Source: Tabrizicola_A sp964393035
GTDB lineage: Bacteria > Pseudomonadota > Alphaproteobacteria > Rhodobacterales > Rhodobacteraceae
Reading direction: 5' to 3'
Length of the DNA: 64,000 nucleotides
NCBI GenBank assembly: GCA_964393035.1
Contig: CAYMRX010000001.1
Location: forward strand, 496,001-560,000
A program made the position numbers and the translations under genes. Below the pieces are notes generated by a model, which saw nothing but the letters and a program-made list of their open reading frames with translations, did no database searches and was not told where the DNA came from. Of the stretch, positions 24,344-32,778 are shown in pieces. Positions within the stretch are counted from its first letter, which is position 1; each line of letters opens with the position of its first letter.

Positions 24344-25942
24344 ATGACGAATGGACGTGTAAACCCCAAGGCAACGCTTGAAGCGCAAGGCATCACGGGA
24401 CTGGGCAACGTCTATTACAACTATATCGAGCCTGCTTTGGTCGAAACGGCCGTTGCCCGTGGCGAAGGGCGGTTGGGCAAGGGGGGCGCTTTCCTGTGCA
24501 CCACCGGCCAGTTCACCGGCCGTTCACCGAAAGATAAATTCGTGGTCCGCACGCCCTCGGTGGAAAACACCATCTGGTGGGAAAACAACGCGGCCATGGC
24601 CCCCGAGGCTTTTGACCGCCTGCATGCCGACATGCTGGCCCATATGAAGGGCCGCGATTATTTCGTGCAGGATCTTTTCGGTGGCGCCGATCCGGCGCAC
24701 CGGCTGGATGTGCGGGTTGTAACCGAACTGGCTTGGCACGGGCTTTTCATCCGCCACATGCTGCGCCGCCCGGAACGGGCCGAGCTGGACAGCTTCAACC
24801 CGGAATGGACGATCATCAACTGCCCGTCCTTCAAGGCCGATCCGGCCAAGCATGGCTGCCGCACCGAAACCGTGATCGCGCTGAACTTTGACAAGAAGCT
24901 GATCCTGATCGGCAACACCGCCTATGCGGGCGAGAACAAGAAGTCGGTCTTTACCCTGCTCAACTATATCCTGCCGGAAAAGGGCGTGATGCCGATGCAC
25001 TGCTCGGCCAACCATGCGCCGGGCAAGCTGGATGAAACCGCGATCTTCTTTGGCCTTTCCGGCACCGGCAAGACCACGCTTTCCGCCGCCCCTGACCGCA
25101 CGCTGATTGGTGATGATGAACACGGCTGGTCGGGCAATGGCACCTTCAACTTTGAAGGCGGCTGCTATGCGAAAACCATCAACCTGTCCGCCGAGGCGGA
25201 ACCCGAGATCTACGCCACCACCCACAAATTCGCGACCGTGGTGGAAAACATGGTCTATGATCCCGAAACGCTGGAACTGGACTTCGCCGACAAATCACTG
25301 ACGGAAAACACCCGCTGCGCCTATCCGCTGGAGTATATCTCCAACGCTTCTGCCACCGGTCTGGGCGGTCAGCCGAAGAACGTCATCATGCTGACCTGTG
25401 ACGCTTATGGTGTGTTGCCGCCCATCGCGCGGCTGACGCCTGCGCAGGCGATGTATCACTTCCTGTCCGGCTTCACCTCAAAGACCCCCGGCACCGAGCG
25501 CGGCGTGGTCGAACCCACCCCCACCTTCTCGACCTGTTTCGGCGCCCCCTTCATGCCGCGCCGCCCGGAAGTTTACGGCAAGCTGTTGCAGGAGAAAATC
25601 GCGCAAACCGGTGCTACCTGCTGGCTGGTCAACACCGGCTGGTCGGGCGGCGCTTTCGGCACCGGGCGGCGCATGCCGATCAAGGCCACCCGGGCGCTGC
25701 TCTCTGCCGCCCTCGATGGCTCGCTCAACAAGGTGAAGTTCCGCAAGGACGCTAATTTTGGCTTTGAGGTTCCGGTCGAAGTGCCGGGCGTCGATGCCGC
25801 GCTTCTGGACCCCAAGGCCACATGGGCCGACAAGGCCGCATATGACGCGCAGGCCGCGAAGCTGGTCAAGATGTTCTCTGACAACTTCGGCCAGTATCTG
25901 CCTCATGTCGACACCGACGTGAAAGCTGCCGCCATCGGCTGA
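24344..25942 (+). CDS. pckA: Phosphoenolpyruvate carboxykinase (ATP)
   Basis: Converts oxaloacetate and ATP to PEP, the first step of gluconeogenesis. It is 532 aa, normal length. Kinase 1a (P-loop) is FFGLSGTGKTTLSA, kinase 2 is LIGDDEHGWSGNGTFNFEGG, and the substrate region TGQFTGRSPKDKFVV is near the N-terminus. The ATG at 24344 is preceded by GGGAGCAAGCAGG. It is divergent from chvI and followed by a strong terminator. Confidence 0.97.
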   Translation: MTNGRVNPKATLEAQGITGLGNVYYNYIEPALVETAVARGEGRLGKGGAFLCTTGQFTGRSPKDKFVVRTPSVENTIWWENNAAMAPEAFDRLHADMLAHMKGRDYFVQDLFGGADPAHRLDVRVVTELAWHGLFIRHMLRRPERAELDSFNPEWTIINCPSFKADPAKHGCRTETVIALNFDKKLILIGNTAYAGENKKSVFTLLNYILPEKGVMPMHCSANHAPGKLDETAIFFGLSGTGKTTLSAAPDRTLIGDDEHGWSGNGTFNFEGGCYAKTINLSAEAEPEIYATTHKFATVVENMVYDPETLELDFADKSLTENTRCAYPLEYISNASATGLGGQPKNVIMLTCDAYGVLPPIARLTPAQAMYHFLSGFTSKTPGTERGVVEPTPTFSTCFGAPFMPRRPEVYGKLLQEKIAQTGATCWLVNTGWSGGAFGTGRRMPIKATRALLSAALDGSLNKVKFRKDANFGFEVPVEVPGVDAALLDPKATWADKAAYDAQAAKLVKMFSDNFGQYLPHVDTDVKAAAIG

Positions 25943-25964
25943 GGCTGGTTCGCACGATTATTTC

Positions 25965-25996
25965 AAAGGCCCCTGCCGATGCGCGGGGGCCTTTTG
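25965..25996 (+). terminator. Rho-independent terminator of pckA
   Basis: AAAGGCCCC (25965-25973) pairs with GGGGCCTTT (25986-25994), followed by a further T. It could also serve the convergent TauE/SafE gene, whose stop lies 4 bp beyond. Confidence 0.85.
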
Positions 25997-25999
25997 CGT

Positions 26000-26770
26000 T
26001 CAAAGCGTCAGCGACCGCCAGACCAGATTGACCCCCGTCAGGACCAACAGCCCTTGGGTCCAGCGCCGAAAGCGGGCCTGATCCATATTGTCTTGCAGCC
26101 TTTGGCCGAAGACTTGGCCGATGATCGCCGGAAGAACCAAGGCCGCAGAAAACCACAGGTTCGCCCCGGCCATCAGCCCGGTGTGCAAATGCGCCGACAA
26201 CAGCACCACCGCGCCCAGAAAGAACACCACGCCCTGCACGCGCACCGTCTCGGTCTTGTCCGCCCCCACCGAGAGCAAATAGACGATCAAGGGCGGTCCC
26301 CAGACCCCGGAAACCCCGCCATATAGCCCGCCCACCGCGCCCAAGGCCCATTCAGCGCGGCCCCGATGTTCCAACCGCAGGGCAAGGCTGCGGCCTGTCA
26401 ATTGCGCCAGCGCATAGGCCGTGATCGGCATCCCCAATAACAGCAGGAACAGACCCTGCGGGATTACGGCCACGAATTGCGCCGAGATGACAATCATCAC
26501 CAAGGTCGCAATCAGAAACCGGTGATAGACCTTGACGCTGTCCCATGCCGCCACCAGCCCCTGCCTTGTGGCTTGGCTGATATTGGTGACAAGCGTCGGA
26601 AGGATCAGCCCGGCCAAGGCCTGTTCCGGCGGCAGGAAGGCCGAAAAGCTGGAGATCATGATCAAAGGCATGGCGAACCCGGCCACACCTTTCACGAAGC
26701 CCGCAAAAAGCGTCACCGCAAAAGCCGCCCAAAAGGCGGACTCGCCGATCAAAACGACCAAATGGTTCAC
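26000..26770 (-). CDS. TauE/SafE-family membrane exporter
   Basis: A 256-aa polytopic membrane protein with about eight hydrophobic segments. The paired family repeats are visible: FAVTLFAGFVKGVAGFAMPL in the first half and GAVGGLYGGVSGVWGPPLIV in the second. The family exports sulfite, sulfoacetate or other organic anions. The GTG start at 26770 has GGGAGGG upstream. It is divergent from mcd. The substrate cannot be inferred. Confidence 0.87.
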   Translation of the reverse strand: MNHLVVLIGESAFWAAFAVTLFAGFVKGVAGFAMPLIMISSFSAFLPPEQALAGLILPTLVTNISQATRQGLVAAWDSVKVYHRFLIATLVMIVISAQFVAVIPQGLFLLLLGMPITAYALAQLTGRSLALRLEHRGRAEWALGAVGGLYGGVSGVWGPPLIVYLLSVGADKTETVRVQGVVFFLGAVVLLSAHLHTGLMAGANLWFSAALVLPAIIGQVFGQRLQDNMDQARFRRWTQGLLVLTGVNLVWRSLTL

Positions 26771-26859
26771 GGCACCCTCCCTTTGGCCGCAGACATAGCC
26801 TGCATGGCGCGACCCTGCACGGCGAAAATCTCCGCGACATATTCCATCAACTCATACCC

Positions 26860-26920
26860 CATTTCACGAAATGATATTGCGCTGCGACTGCAAAATCTCT
26901 AACCCTTTTCGCAATCGCAG
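26860..26920. promoter_or_regulatory. Inverted repeats in the mcd promoter region
   Basis: Two inverted repeats lie in the 169-bp TauE-mcd gap: CATTTC-AC-GAAATG (26860-26873), and CTGCGACTGCAAAA (26882-26895) against TTTTCGCAATCGCAG (26906-26920), which match with two mismatches. The second contains TGCAAAA/TTTTCGCA arms and ends 19 bp before the mcd start. Such GCAAA-type repeats recall ScfR-type acyl-CoA regulators, but that is a guess. Confidence 0.45.
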
Positions 26921-26939
26921 AATCCCTTAAGGACTGACC

Positions 26940-28598
26940 ATGGCCCTTGACGCCCGCACCCCCGCGCTTCTGGATGACCTCCTGCCCCTGACCGCCGAGG
27001 CTTTGCCCGAAGTCGAAGCCCTGTTCACCGGGGCGCGTGAGGCGCTGCGCCAGTTGGTCACCCAAGGCGACAAGATTTCCGGCGCGGCCCTGGAAACAAA
27101 TCAATATGCCGCCCATGCGCTGTCATGGCTGGCCACCTATACCGAGGCCCTGCGCCAGATGCGGGCTTGGGCCTTGCGCCTGACCGAAGCCGGAACCTTT
27201 GGCGAAATGGAAGGCCTGTTGTTACAGATCGCCTATGGCGAATATCTGACGCAGATTCGTGGCGGCATCCCGATGAGCCAAGGCGAAATGGCCCGGCTGT
27301 CTGATCTTGGTGTCACGCCGCCCGCCCCCTGCGCCGCTGCCGCCCGGCTGATGGCTCATGGCAATACCCATGCCGCCCGCGAACGTCTGGTGACGCTGAT
27401 GCGCGACAACCATGGCCGCGCCACCTTTGGCGCCACCGGGCTGGACGAAGAATTGGAGATGATCCGCGACCAGTTCCGCCGCTATGCCGAAGAAAAGGTC
27501 ATCCCCTTTGCGCATCAATGGCACCTCGACGATCAGTTGATTCCGATGGAGATCATTCAGGATCTTGCCGGAATGGGGGTATTCGGCCTGACCATCCCGG
27601 AAGAATTCGGCGGCTTTGGCCTGTCCAAAGCCTCGATGGTGGTGGTGTCCGAAGAACTTTCACGCGGCTATATCGGCGTGGGTTCCCTTGGCACCCGCTC
27701 TGAAATCGCCGCCGAACTGATCCTTTGCGGCGGCACCCCGGAACAAAAGGCCAAATGGCTGCCGCGTCTGGCATCGGGCGAAACCCTGCCCACCGCCGTC
27801 TTCACCGAACCGAACACCGGGTCCGACCTTGGCTCTTTGCGCACCCGCGCCGTGCGCACCGAGGAAGGCTGGGAGGTGACCGGCAACAAGACCTGGATCA
27901 CCCACGCCGCCCGCACCCATGTGATGACGCTGCTCGCACGCACCGACCCCGAGACCACCGATTACCGGGGCCTGTCGATGTTTCTGGCCGAGAAAACCCC
28001 CGGCACCGACGCGGCCCCCTTCCCCACCCCCGGCATGACCGGCGGCGAGATCGAGGTCTTGGGCTATCGCGGCATGAAGGAATACGAACTCGCGTTCGAC
28101 GCCTTCAAGGTGGCCGCCGACAACCTTCTGGGCGGCGTGCCGGGGCAGGGCTTCAAGCAATTGATGCAAACCTTCGAATCCGCCCGCATCCAGACCGGCG
28201 CCCGCGCCATTGGCGTGGCGCAGTCGGCCTTGGAAACCGGCATGAAATACGCCGAAGACCGCAAGCAATTCGGTAAATCTCTGATCGAGTTTCCCCGGAT
28301 TGCCTCGAAACTTGCCATGATGGCGGTCGAAATCATGGTGGCCCGCCAGCTCACCTATTTCTCCGCCTGGCAGAAAGACCATGACAAACGCTGCGATCTT
28401 GAGGCGGGGATGGCCAAGCTTCTCGGCGCCCGCGTGGCTTGGTCTTCCGCCGACAACGCGCTGCAAATCCACGGCGGCAATGGCTTTGCCATGGAATACC
28501 AGATCAGCCGCATCCTTTGCGATGCGCGCATCCTGAACATCTTTGAAGGGGCGGCGGAAATTCAGGCGCAAGTCATCGCGCGGCGGCTGCTCGACTAA
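26940..28598 (+). CDS. mcd: (2S)-methylsuccinyl-CoA dehydrogenase
   Basis: FAD-dependent acyl-CoA dehydrogenase of the ethylmalonyl-CoA pathway, oxidising methylsuccinyl-CoA to mesaconyl-CoA. It is 552 aa because of an N-terminal helical extension of about 160 residues, which separates Mcd from ordinary 380-aa acyl-CoA dehydrogenases. The core shows AVFTEPNTGSDLGSLRTRAV, WITHAARTHVMTLLA, QIHGGNGFAMEYQISRILCD and NIFEGAAEIQAQV. AAGGA precedes the ATG. Electrons would pass to the ETF encoded here by etfBA. Confidence 0.9.
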   Translation: MALDARTPALLDDLLPLTAEALPEVEALFTGAREALRQLVTQGDKISGAALETNQYAAHALSWLATYTEALRQMRAWALRLTEAGTFGEMEGLLLQIAYGEYLTQIRGGIPMSQGEMARLSDLGVTPPAPCAAAARLMAHGNTHAARERLVTLMRDNHGRATFGATGLDEELEMIRDQFRRYAEEKVIPFAHQWHLDDQLIPMEIIQDLAGMGVFGLTIPEEFGGFGLSKASMVVVSEELSRGYIGVGSLGTRSEIAAELILCGGTPEQKAKWLPRLASGETLPTAVFTEPNTGSDLGSLRTRAVRTEEGWEVTGNKTWITHAARTHVMTLLARTDPETTDYRGLSMFLAEKTPGTDAAPFPTPGMTGGEIEVLGYRGMKEYELAFDAFKVAADNLLGGVPGQGFKQLMQTFESARIQTGARAIGVAQSALETGMKYAEDRKQFGKSLIEFPRIASKLAMMAVEIMVARQLTYFSAWQKDHDKRCDLEAGMAKLLGARVAWSSADNALQIHGGNGFAMEYQISRILCDARILNIFEGAAEIQAQVIARRLLD

Positions 28599-28696
28599 AG
28601 CCTGTCCGGTTCAAGCGGAATCGAAAAGCCCTGCCTCTCGCATGCGCGCGAACTGGCTTTTCGATCCCTCTTGGTTCAGCGTGAACCAGACACGCT

Positions 28697-29929
28697 CTAA
28701 ACCCCGCCTTCCAAAACCCCGCCGCGCGACGGGCGCGGTGTGCCAAGGCGCGGATGCAGGTTCCGCGCCAGCCACCACGACAGGCCAAAGGCAAAGCCGC
28801 TGGCGGCGAAGATCCCGGACAGCGGAAAGACCAGCAGCACCAGATAGGCCGCACCGGGCGTCAAAATTCCCGACACATCGCGGAAGCTGGAATAGACGGC
28901 AGCCATCTCGGCCCGCTCTGACGGTTTCACCGCCATCAGGAATGGCAGGCCGCCCACCACATCCAGCATCACCAGCCCAAAAGAGGCGCAGAACAGCGCC
29001 GCCAAGGCGAGCATCGGCACGGGCGAAAAGATCGTCGCCGCAATGAACAAGGTGGCACAGTAAGCCAGCGCGAACAGCAACGACCACCGCACCGTCAACC
29101 GCCGCGCGGCGCGGGCCATCATCGGCGAAAGCAACAGCGAGGCATTGCTGATCGACAGCATCACGCCGCCCAGCTTGTCGCCCAAACCGCTTTCGATGCA
29201 GAAAACCGGCACATAGACGACATAAACCCACCAGCCACAGCTGCGAAACACCGCGAAAAGCCAGCCGATGATCAGGCGCGGTTGCCGGAAGAACCGCCCC
29301 AGATAGGCCAAGGGATTGACCGCAGGCCCCTTGGCACGGGTGATCTGCTTGCCATTGCCCAAGCGCAGATACCAAAACACCGCCAGCAACAGCAGCGCAA
29401 AGCCCCCTGCCACCAGAAATGGCAACGGTCCCCACAGCCCGCGCAGCCAGACCCCGGTCAACGGGCCAACCGCCCATGGCACGGCGGCATAGACCATTTG
29501 CTGCCCCTGCGTGCGCCCCAGATCGGCGCGCGCCACATAGTCCAACACATAGGCGTTCAGACAGACAAAGGTCGTCACCGTTGCCATGGCCGAAATCAGG
29601 ATCGCCAGTTGAACCGTGATCGGCGTGCCGGCAATGAACAGCGCCATCGCCACCAGATACAGCCCGCAACCCGCCGAATAGACCCAGCGACGCGGCAACA
29701 ACTGCGTCAGACGCGGCACCAACAGCCCCCAGAACAGCGTGATGACCCCGGCCATCAAATAGACCGTCGACAGATTGCTGGCAGAGCCAAAGGCGTCATA
29801 GACCGCAATCGGCACGGTCGAAATCAACGTGCCGCGCACGGCGGCCTCCAAACCGGAAAGAACAGCGAAATCGGTGATCTTCGGGGTCGCCGGGTGTTTC
29901 AGATGCAGGGGGATGTAACGCAAAGCCAT
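28697..29929 (-). CDS. MFS transporter
   Basis: A 410-aa major facilitator protein with about twelve hydrophobic helices. The A-loop region between TM2 and TM3 reads GLLVPRLTQLLPRRWVYSAG, and the matching loop in the second half is MMARAARRLTVRWSLL. It has no close match that I recognise. It lies convergent to mcd and downstream of recO on the same strand, 49 bp after the recO stop. Substrate and direction of transport are unknown. Confidence 0.82.
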   Translation of the reverse strand: MALRYIPLHLKHPATPKITDFAVLSGLEAAVRGTLISTVPIAVYDAFGSASNLSTVYLMAGVITLFWGLLVPRLTQLLPRRWVYSAGCGLYLVAMALFIAGTPITVQLAILISAMATVTTFVCLNAYVLDYVARADLGRTQGQQMVYAAVPWAVGPLTGVWLRGLWGPLPFLVAGGFALLLLAVFWYLRLGNGKQITRAKGPAVNPLAYLGRFFRQPRLIIGWLFAVFRSCGWWVYVVYVPVFCIESGLGDKLGGVMLSISNASLLLSPMMARAARRLTVRWSLLFALAYCATLFIAATIFSPVPMLALAALFCASFGLVMLDVVGGLPFLMAVKPSERAEMAAVYSSFRDVSGILTPGAAYLVLLVFPLSGIFAASGFAFGLSWWLARNLHPRLGTPRPSRGGVLEGGV

Positions 29930-29978
29930 GCGGTGAACTTAGCCGCTTCTGCGACGGCAACCGAGTCTATCCGCGACG

Positions 29979-30698
29979 TCAAAGCGTCGCCAACAGATCG
30001 AGAAGCCGCGCACGCGCCGCAGGCAGCGGATGTCCGCGCAAGATCGGCTCCAGAGAACGGGCCAGAAAATGCCCGGTGACAGCAAAGCCCTGCGCCAGTT
30101 CCGCGCCGCTTGCCCGGCCCTGCCCCAAAAGCACCTGTGGCAAGGGCAAAAGCCGCGCCGCCCAATCGCCCGCACCCGCAAGGCTTACCGCACGCCCGGT
30201 CTTGGGGCTGACATAGGCCAACCCCTCCCGCGCGCCGGTCACCGCACAGCGCCCCAGATCCAGACCAAAGCCCAACTCCTCCAGCAGCACCGCTTCCCAA
30301 CGCAAATATTGCTCCGGCCAATCGGCGCTGCGCTCCAGCGCGGCCAAAAGCGCCATCGTCGCCCGCCAAAGGCCGGGATGGGCCTCCCGCTCGGGCAGGG
30401 CGAGATGCAGCATGGCACAAATCGCGTTCAGCCCCGCCAAGCCCAGCCGGTCCCCCATCAACCCGGCACGCGACTGCACAGGTTCAACGGTGAAAGCCCC
30501 CATATGCTCTGACAACCGCGCCTGCCAGGTGACGGCCACCTGCGACCCCGGCTGCAAGACAGCCGCCATCTTCCGCGATGCGCCACCGCGCACCACGCCC
30601 GCATGTCGCCCATGCGCCGCCGTGAAGACTTCGATGATCGCTGCCGTTTCACCATGCGCGCGCACGGCAATGATGCAGCCCTCGTCCTGCCAATCCAT
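29979..30698 (-). CDS. recO: DNA repair protein RecO
   Basis: A 239-aa recombination mediator that loads RecA on SSB-coated DNA with RecR. It has an N-terminal OB fold (DEGCIIAVRAHGETAAIIEVFT then HGRHAGVVRGGASRK) and a helical C-terminal part with GLDLGRCAVTGAREGLAYVSPKTGRAVS; the zinc-site Cys residues of many RecO proteins are not obvious. The ATG at 30698 is used since the family begins MDWQDEGCII. It is the last repair gene of the rnc-era-recO block. Confidence 0.9.
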   Translation of the reverse strand: MDWQDEGCIIAVRAHGETAAIIEVFTAAHGRHAGVVRGGASRKMAAVLQPGSQVAVTWQARLSEHMGAFTVEPVQSRAGLMGDRLGLAGLNAICAMLHLALPEREAHPGLWRATMALLAALERSADWPEQYLRWEAVLLEELGFGLDLGRCAVTGAREGLAYVSPKTGRAVSLAGAGDWAARLLPLPQVLLGQGRASGAELAQGFAVTGHFLARSLEPILRGHPLPAARARLLDLLATL

Positions 30699-30737
30699 GA
30701 TCCGACTATCGGGCCACACCGGGGGAAAAGACAAGGC

Positions 30738-31076
30738 TCAGCCGTCGGCCAGCCCCTCGGCGTCCAAAAGACCCATACCGCCCATATCCTCGACATCAAT
30801 CAGCCAGAGATCCGGGTCGCGCCCCCGCTCGCGCAGCAAAAGCGCATCCACCTCGCGCTCCTCGCCTTCGGCCAGAACCGCCCATGGCCGCGCGCCTGTC
30901 TCAAAATCAAACCGCCGCGCCATGGCGCGCGCCATGCCGCCGGGCCGCACCAACTTCACCACCACGGTCCCCGCCGTCGGATCGCCCTTGGCGACAACAT
31001 AGGCCGCAAGCCCCGCCGTCCGCAGCCGCGCGAGATAGGCCGCCACCCAGACGCTGGTCGCCAGACGCAGGCTCAT
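30738..31076 (-). CDS. DUF1491 family protein
   Basis: A 112-aa protein of unknown function. The SLRLATSVWVAAYLARLRTAG start and the GTVVVKLVRPGGMARAMARR segment match the DUF1491 family, which is commonly found between era and recO in Rhodobacterales. No signal peptide or membrane segment. The ATG at 31076 follows a T-rich ATTTTTGCC sequence. Confidence 0.8.
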   Translation of the reverse strand: MSLRLATSVWVAAYLARLRTAGLAAYVVAKGDPTAGTVVVKLVRPGGMARAMARRFDFETGARPWAVLAEGEEREVDALLLRERGRDPDLWLIDVEDMGGMGLLDAEGLADG

Positions 31077-31150
31077 GCTTTCATCTTGGCAAAAATACCC
31101 CCGCCGGAGGCCCCGACATCCGCCACCCGCACAAACCCTGCCAAATGGCC

Positions 31151-31170
31151 CGGAATTTGCGCAAATTCCG
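31151..31170. repeat. 20-bp perfect palindrome between era and the DUF1491 gene
   Basis: CGGAATTTGCGCAAATTCCG is fully self-complementary with no spacer. It is 8 bp after the era stop and 75 bp before the DUF1491 start. There is no T-run, so it looks like a protein-binding or RNA-processing site rather than a terminator. Confidence 0.5.
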
Positions 31171-31178
31171 CCCCCGGA

Positions 31179-32096
31179 TCAGGCATCGCCGTCCTTGAAA
31201 TCCAAACCCATCTCGGAATAGCGCTCGGCCTCCTCCTGCCAGTTCTCGCGCACCTTCACCTGCAAAAACAGATGCACCTTGCGGTCAAGGAAGGCCGCGA
31301 TTTCGGCCCGCGCCGCCGTGCCGATGGCCTTGATCGTCTCACCGCCATTGCCCAACACGATGCCTTTATGCCCATCGCGCGAGACATAGACGATCTGGTC
31401 GATCCGGGTCGATCCATCGGGCTTGTCTTCCCATTTCTCGGTCTCGACGGTCAGTTGATAGGGCAATTCCTCATGCAGCCGCAGCGTCAGCTTTTCGCGG
31501 GTCATCTCAGCGGCGATCATCCGCATCGGCAGGTCGGCGATCTGGTCTTCGGGATAGAACCAAGGGCCTTCCGGCACCTCTGCCGCCAGCCATTCGCGCA
31601 AGGCGTCGACGCCATGGCCACGCTCGGCCGAAATCATGAAGGTCTTGGCAAAGGGAAACGCCTCATTCACCTTCTGCGCCAGCGCCAGAAGCACCTCGGC
31701 CTTCACCCGGTCGATCTTGTTGATCGCCAAGGCCACCGGCTTGCCGCGCGGCATCTCATCGCGCAGACGGTCAATGATCGCCTGCGCCCCCTCGGTCAGC
31801 CCGCGATGCGCCTCGATCAAGAGAACCACGATATCAGCATCCGAGGCCCCGCCCCAAGCCGCCTTGACCATCGACCGGTCCAACCGCCGACGCGGGCGGA
31901 AAATCCCGGGGGTGTCGACAAAGACGATCTGGCTTTCCCCCTCGATGGCAATCCCCCGGATCCGCGCCCGGGTGGTCTGCACCTTGTGGGTGACGATCGA
32001 CACCTTGGCGCCCACCATCCGGTTCAGAAGCGTCGATTTCCCGGCATTCGGCTCGCCGATCAGGGCGACAAATCCGGCGCGTGTGTCGTCAGTCAT
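31179..32096 (-). CDS. era: GTPase Era
   Basis: Essential ribosome-assembly GTPase that binds the 3' end of 16S rRNA. It is 305 aa. G1 is GEPNAGKSTL, G3 is DTPGIF, G4 is NKID and G5 is SAERGHG; the C-terminal KH domain contains GHKGIVLGNGGETIKAIGTAA. Its start overlaps the rnc stop by 8 bp, giving coupling in the lepB-rnc-era block. Confidence 0.96.
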   Translation of the reverse strand: MTDDTRAGFVALIGEPNAGKSTLLNRMVGAKVSIVTHKVQTTRARIRGIAIEGESQIVFVDTPGIFRPRRRLDRSMVKAAWGGASDADIVVLLIEAHRGLTEGAQAIIDRLRDEMPRGKPVALAINKIDRVKAEVLLALAQKVNEAFPFAKTFMISAERGHGVDALREWLAAEVPEGPWFYPEDQIADLPMRMIAAEMTREKLTLRLHEELPYQLTVETEKWEDKPDGSTRIDQIVYVSRDGHKGIVLGNGGETIKAIGTAARAEIAAFLDRKVHLFLQVKVRENWQEEAERYSEMGLDFKDGDA

Positions 32097-32778
32097 TCAA
32101 AGTCTCCATCCGGGACAGAAGCGTCCGGGCTGCGGCCTGTTCGGCGGCGCGTTTGGTTCCGGCGCGGGCGATTTCCGTCGCGCCATTGTCGAGTCTCACC
32201 TCGACGGTGAATTGCGGGGCATGGTCGGGGCCGTCACGGCCAAGTTCGGTATAGCTTGGCGGCTTCATGGCGCGGGCCTGCGCCCATTCCTGCAAGCTGG
32301 TCTTCGGATCCCGCGCGTCTGTTTCGACCGCGCCGATGCGGACACCCCATAGGCGCAACACCAGCGCCTTCGCCGCATCAAATCCGCTGTCAAGATAGGT
32401 CGCCGCGATAACAGCTTCCATCGCATCGCCCAAGAGCGCCTCTTTCCGGCGCCCGCCGGACAGCATTTCCGATCTGCCCAGCTTCAGCACATCGCCAAGG
32501 CCGACCTCGCGCGCAACTTCGGCGCAGGTTTCCTTGCGCACCAAGGCATTGAAACGCGGTGCAAGTTGCCCCTCCGAGGCTTTGCCATCCGCGGCAAGCA
32601 GGGCTTCGGACATCACCAGACCCAGCACCCGGTCGCCCAGAAACTCCAGCCGCTGATTGTCGGGGCGCGTCGGCGACGAGATCGACGAATGCGTCACCGC
32701 CCGCACCAGCAGGGCGGGTTGGCGGAACACATGTCCGATGCGGCCCTGAAAAGCCAGAAGATCTGCCGAAAGTCTCAT
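32089..32778 (-). CDS. rnc: Ribonuclease III
   Basis: Double-strand-specific RNase, 229 aa. The signature helix is QRLEFLGDRVLGLVMSEALL and the second acidic cluster is LLGDAMEAVIAATYLDSGF. The C-terminal dsRNA-binding domain has DPKTSLQEWAQARAMKPPSY and GTKRAAEQAAARTLLSRM. It overlaps the upstream LepB-like gene by 4 bp and era by 8 bp. Confidence 0.96.
   Translation of the reverse strand: MRLSADLLAFQGRIGHVFRQPALLVRAVTHSSISSPTRPDNQRLEFLGDRVLGLVMSEALLAADGKASEGQLAPRFNALVRKETCAEVAREVGLGDVLKLGRSEMLSGGRRKEALLGDAMEAVIAATYLDSGFDAAKALVLRLWGVRIGAVETDARDPKTSLQEWAQARAMKPPSYTELGRDGPDHAPQFTVEVRLDNGATEIARAGTKRAAEQAAARTLLSRMETLND

Noticed and set aside
30603..32210. 535-aa open frame on the plus strand opposite recO, DUF1491 and era
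   Set aside because: The minus-strand genes are well supported by motifs and spacing; this frame has no conserved block or ribosome-binding site.
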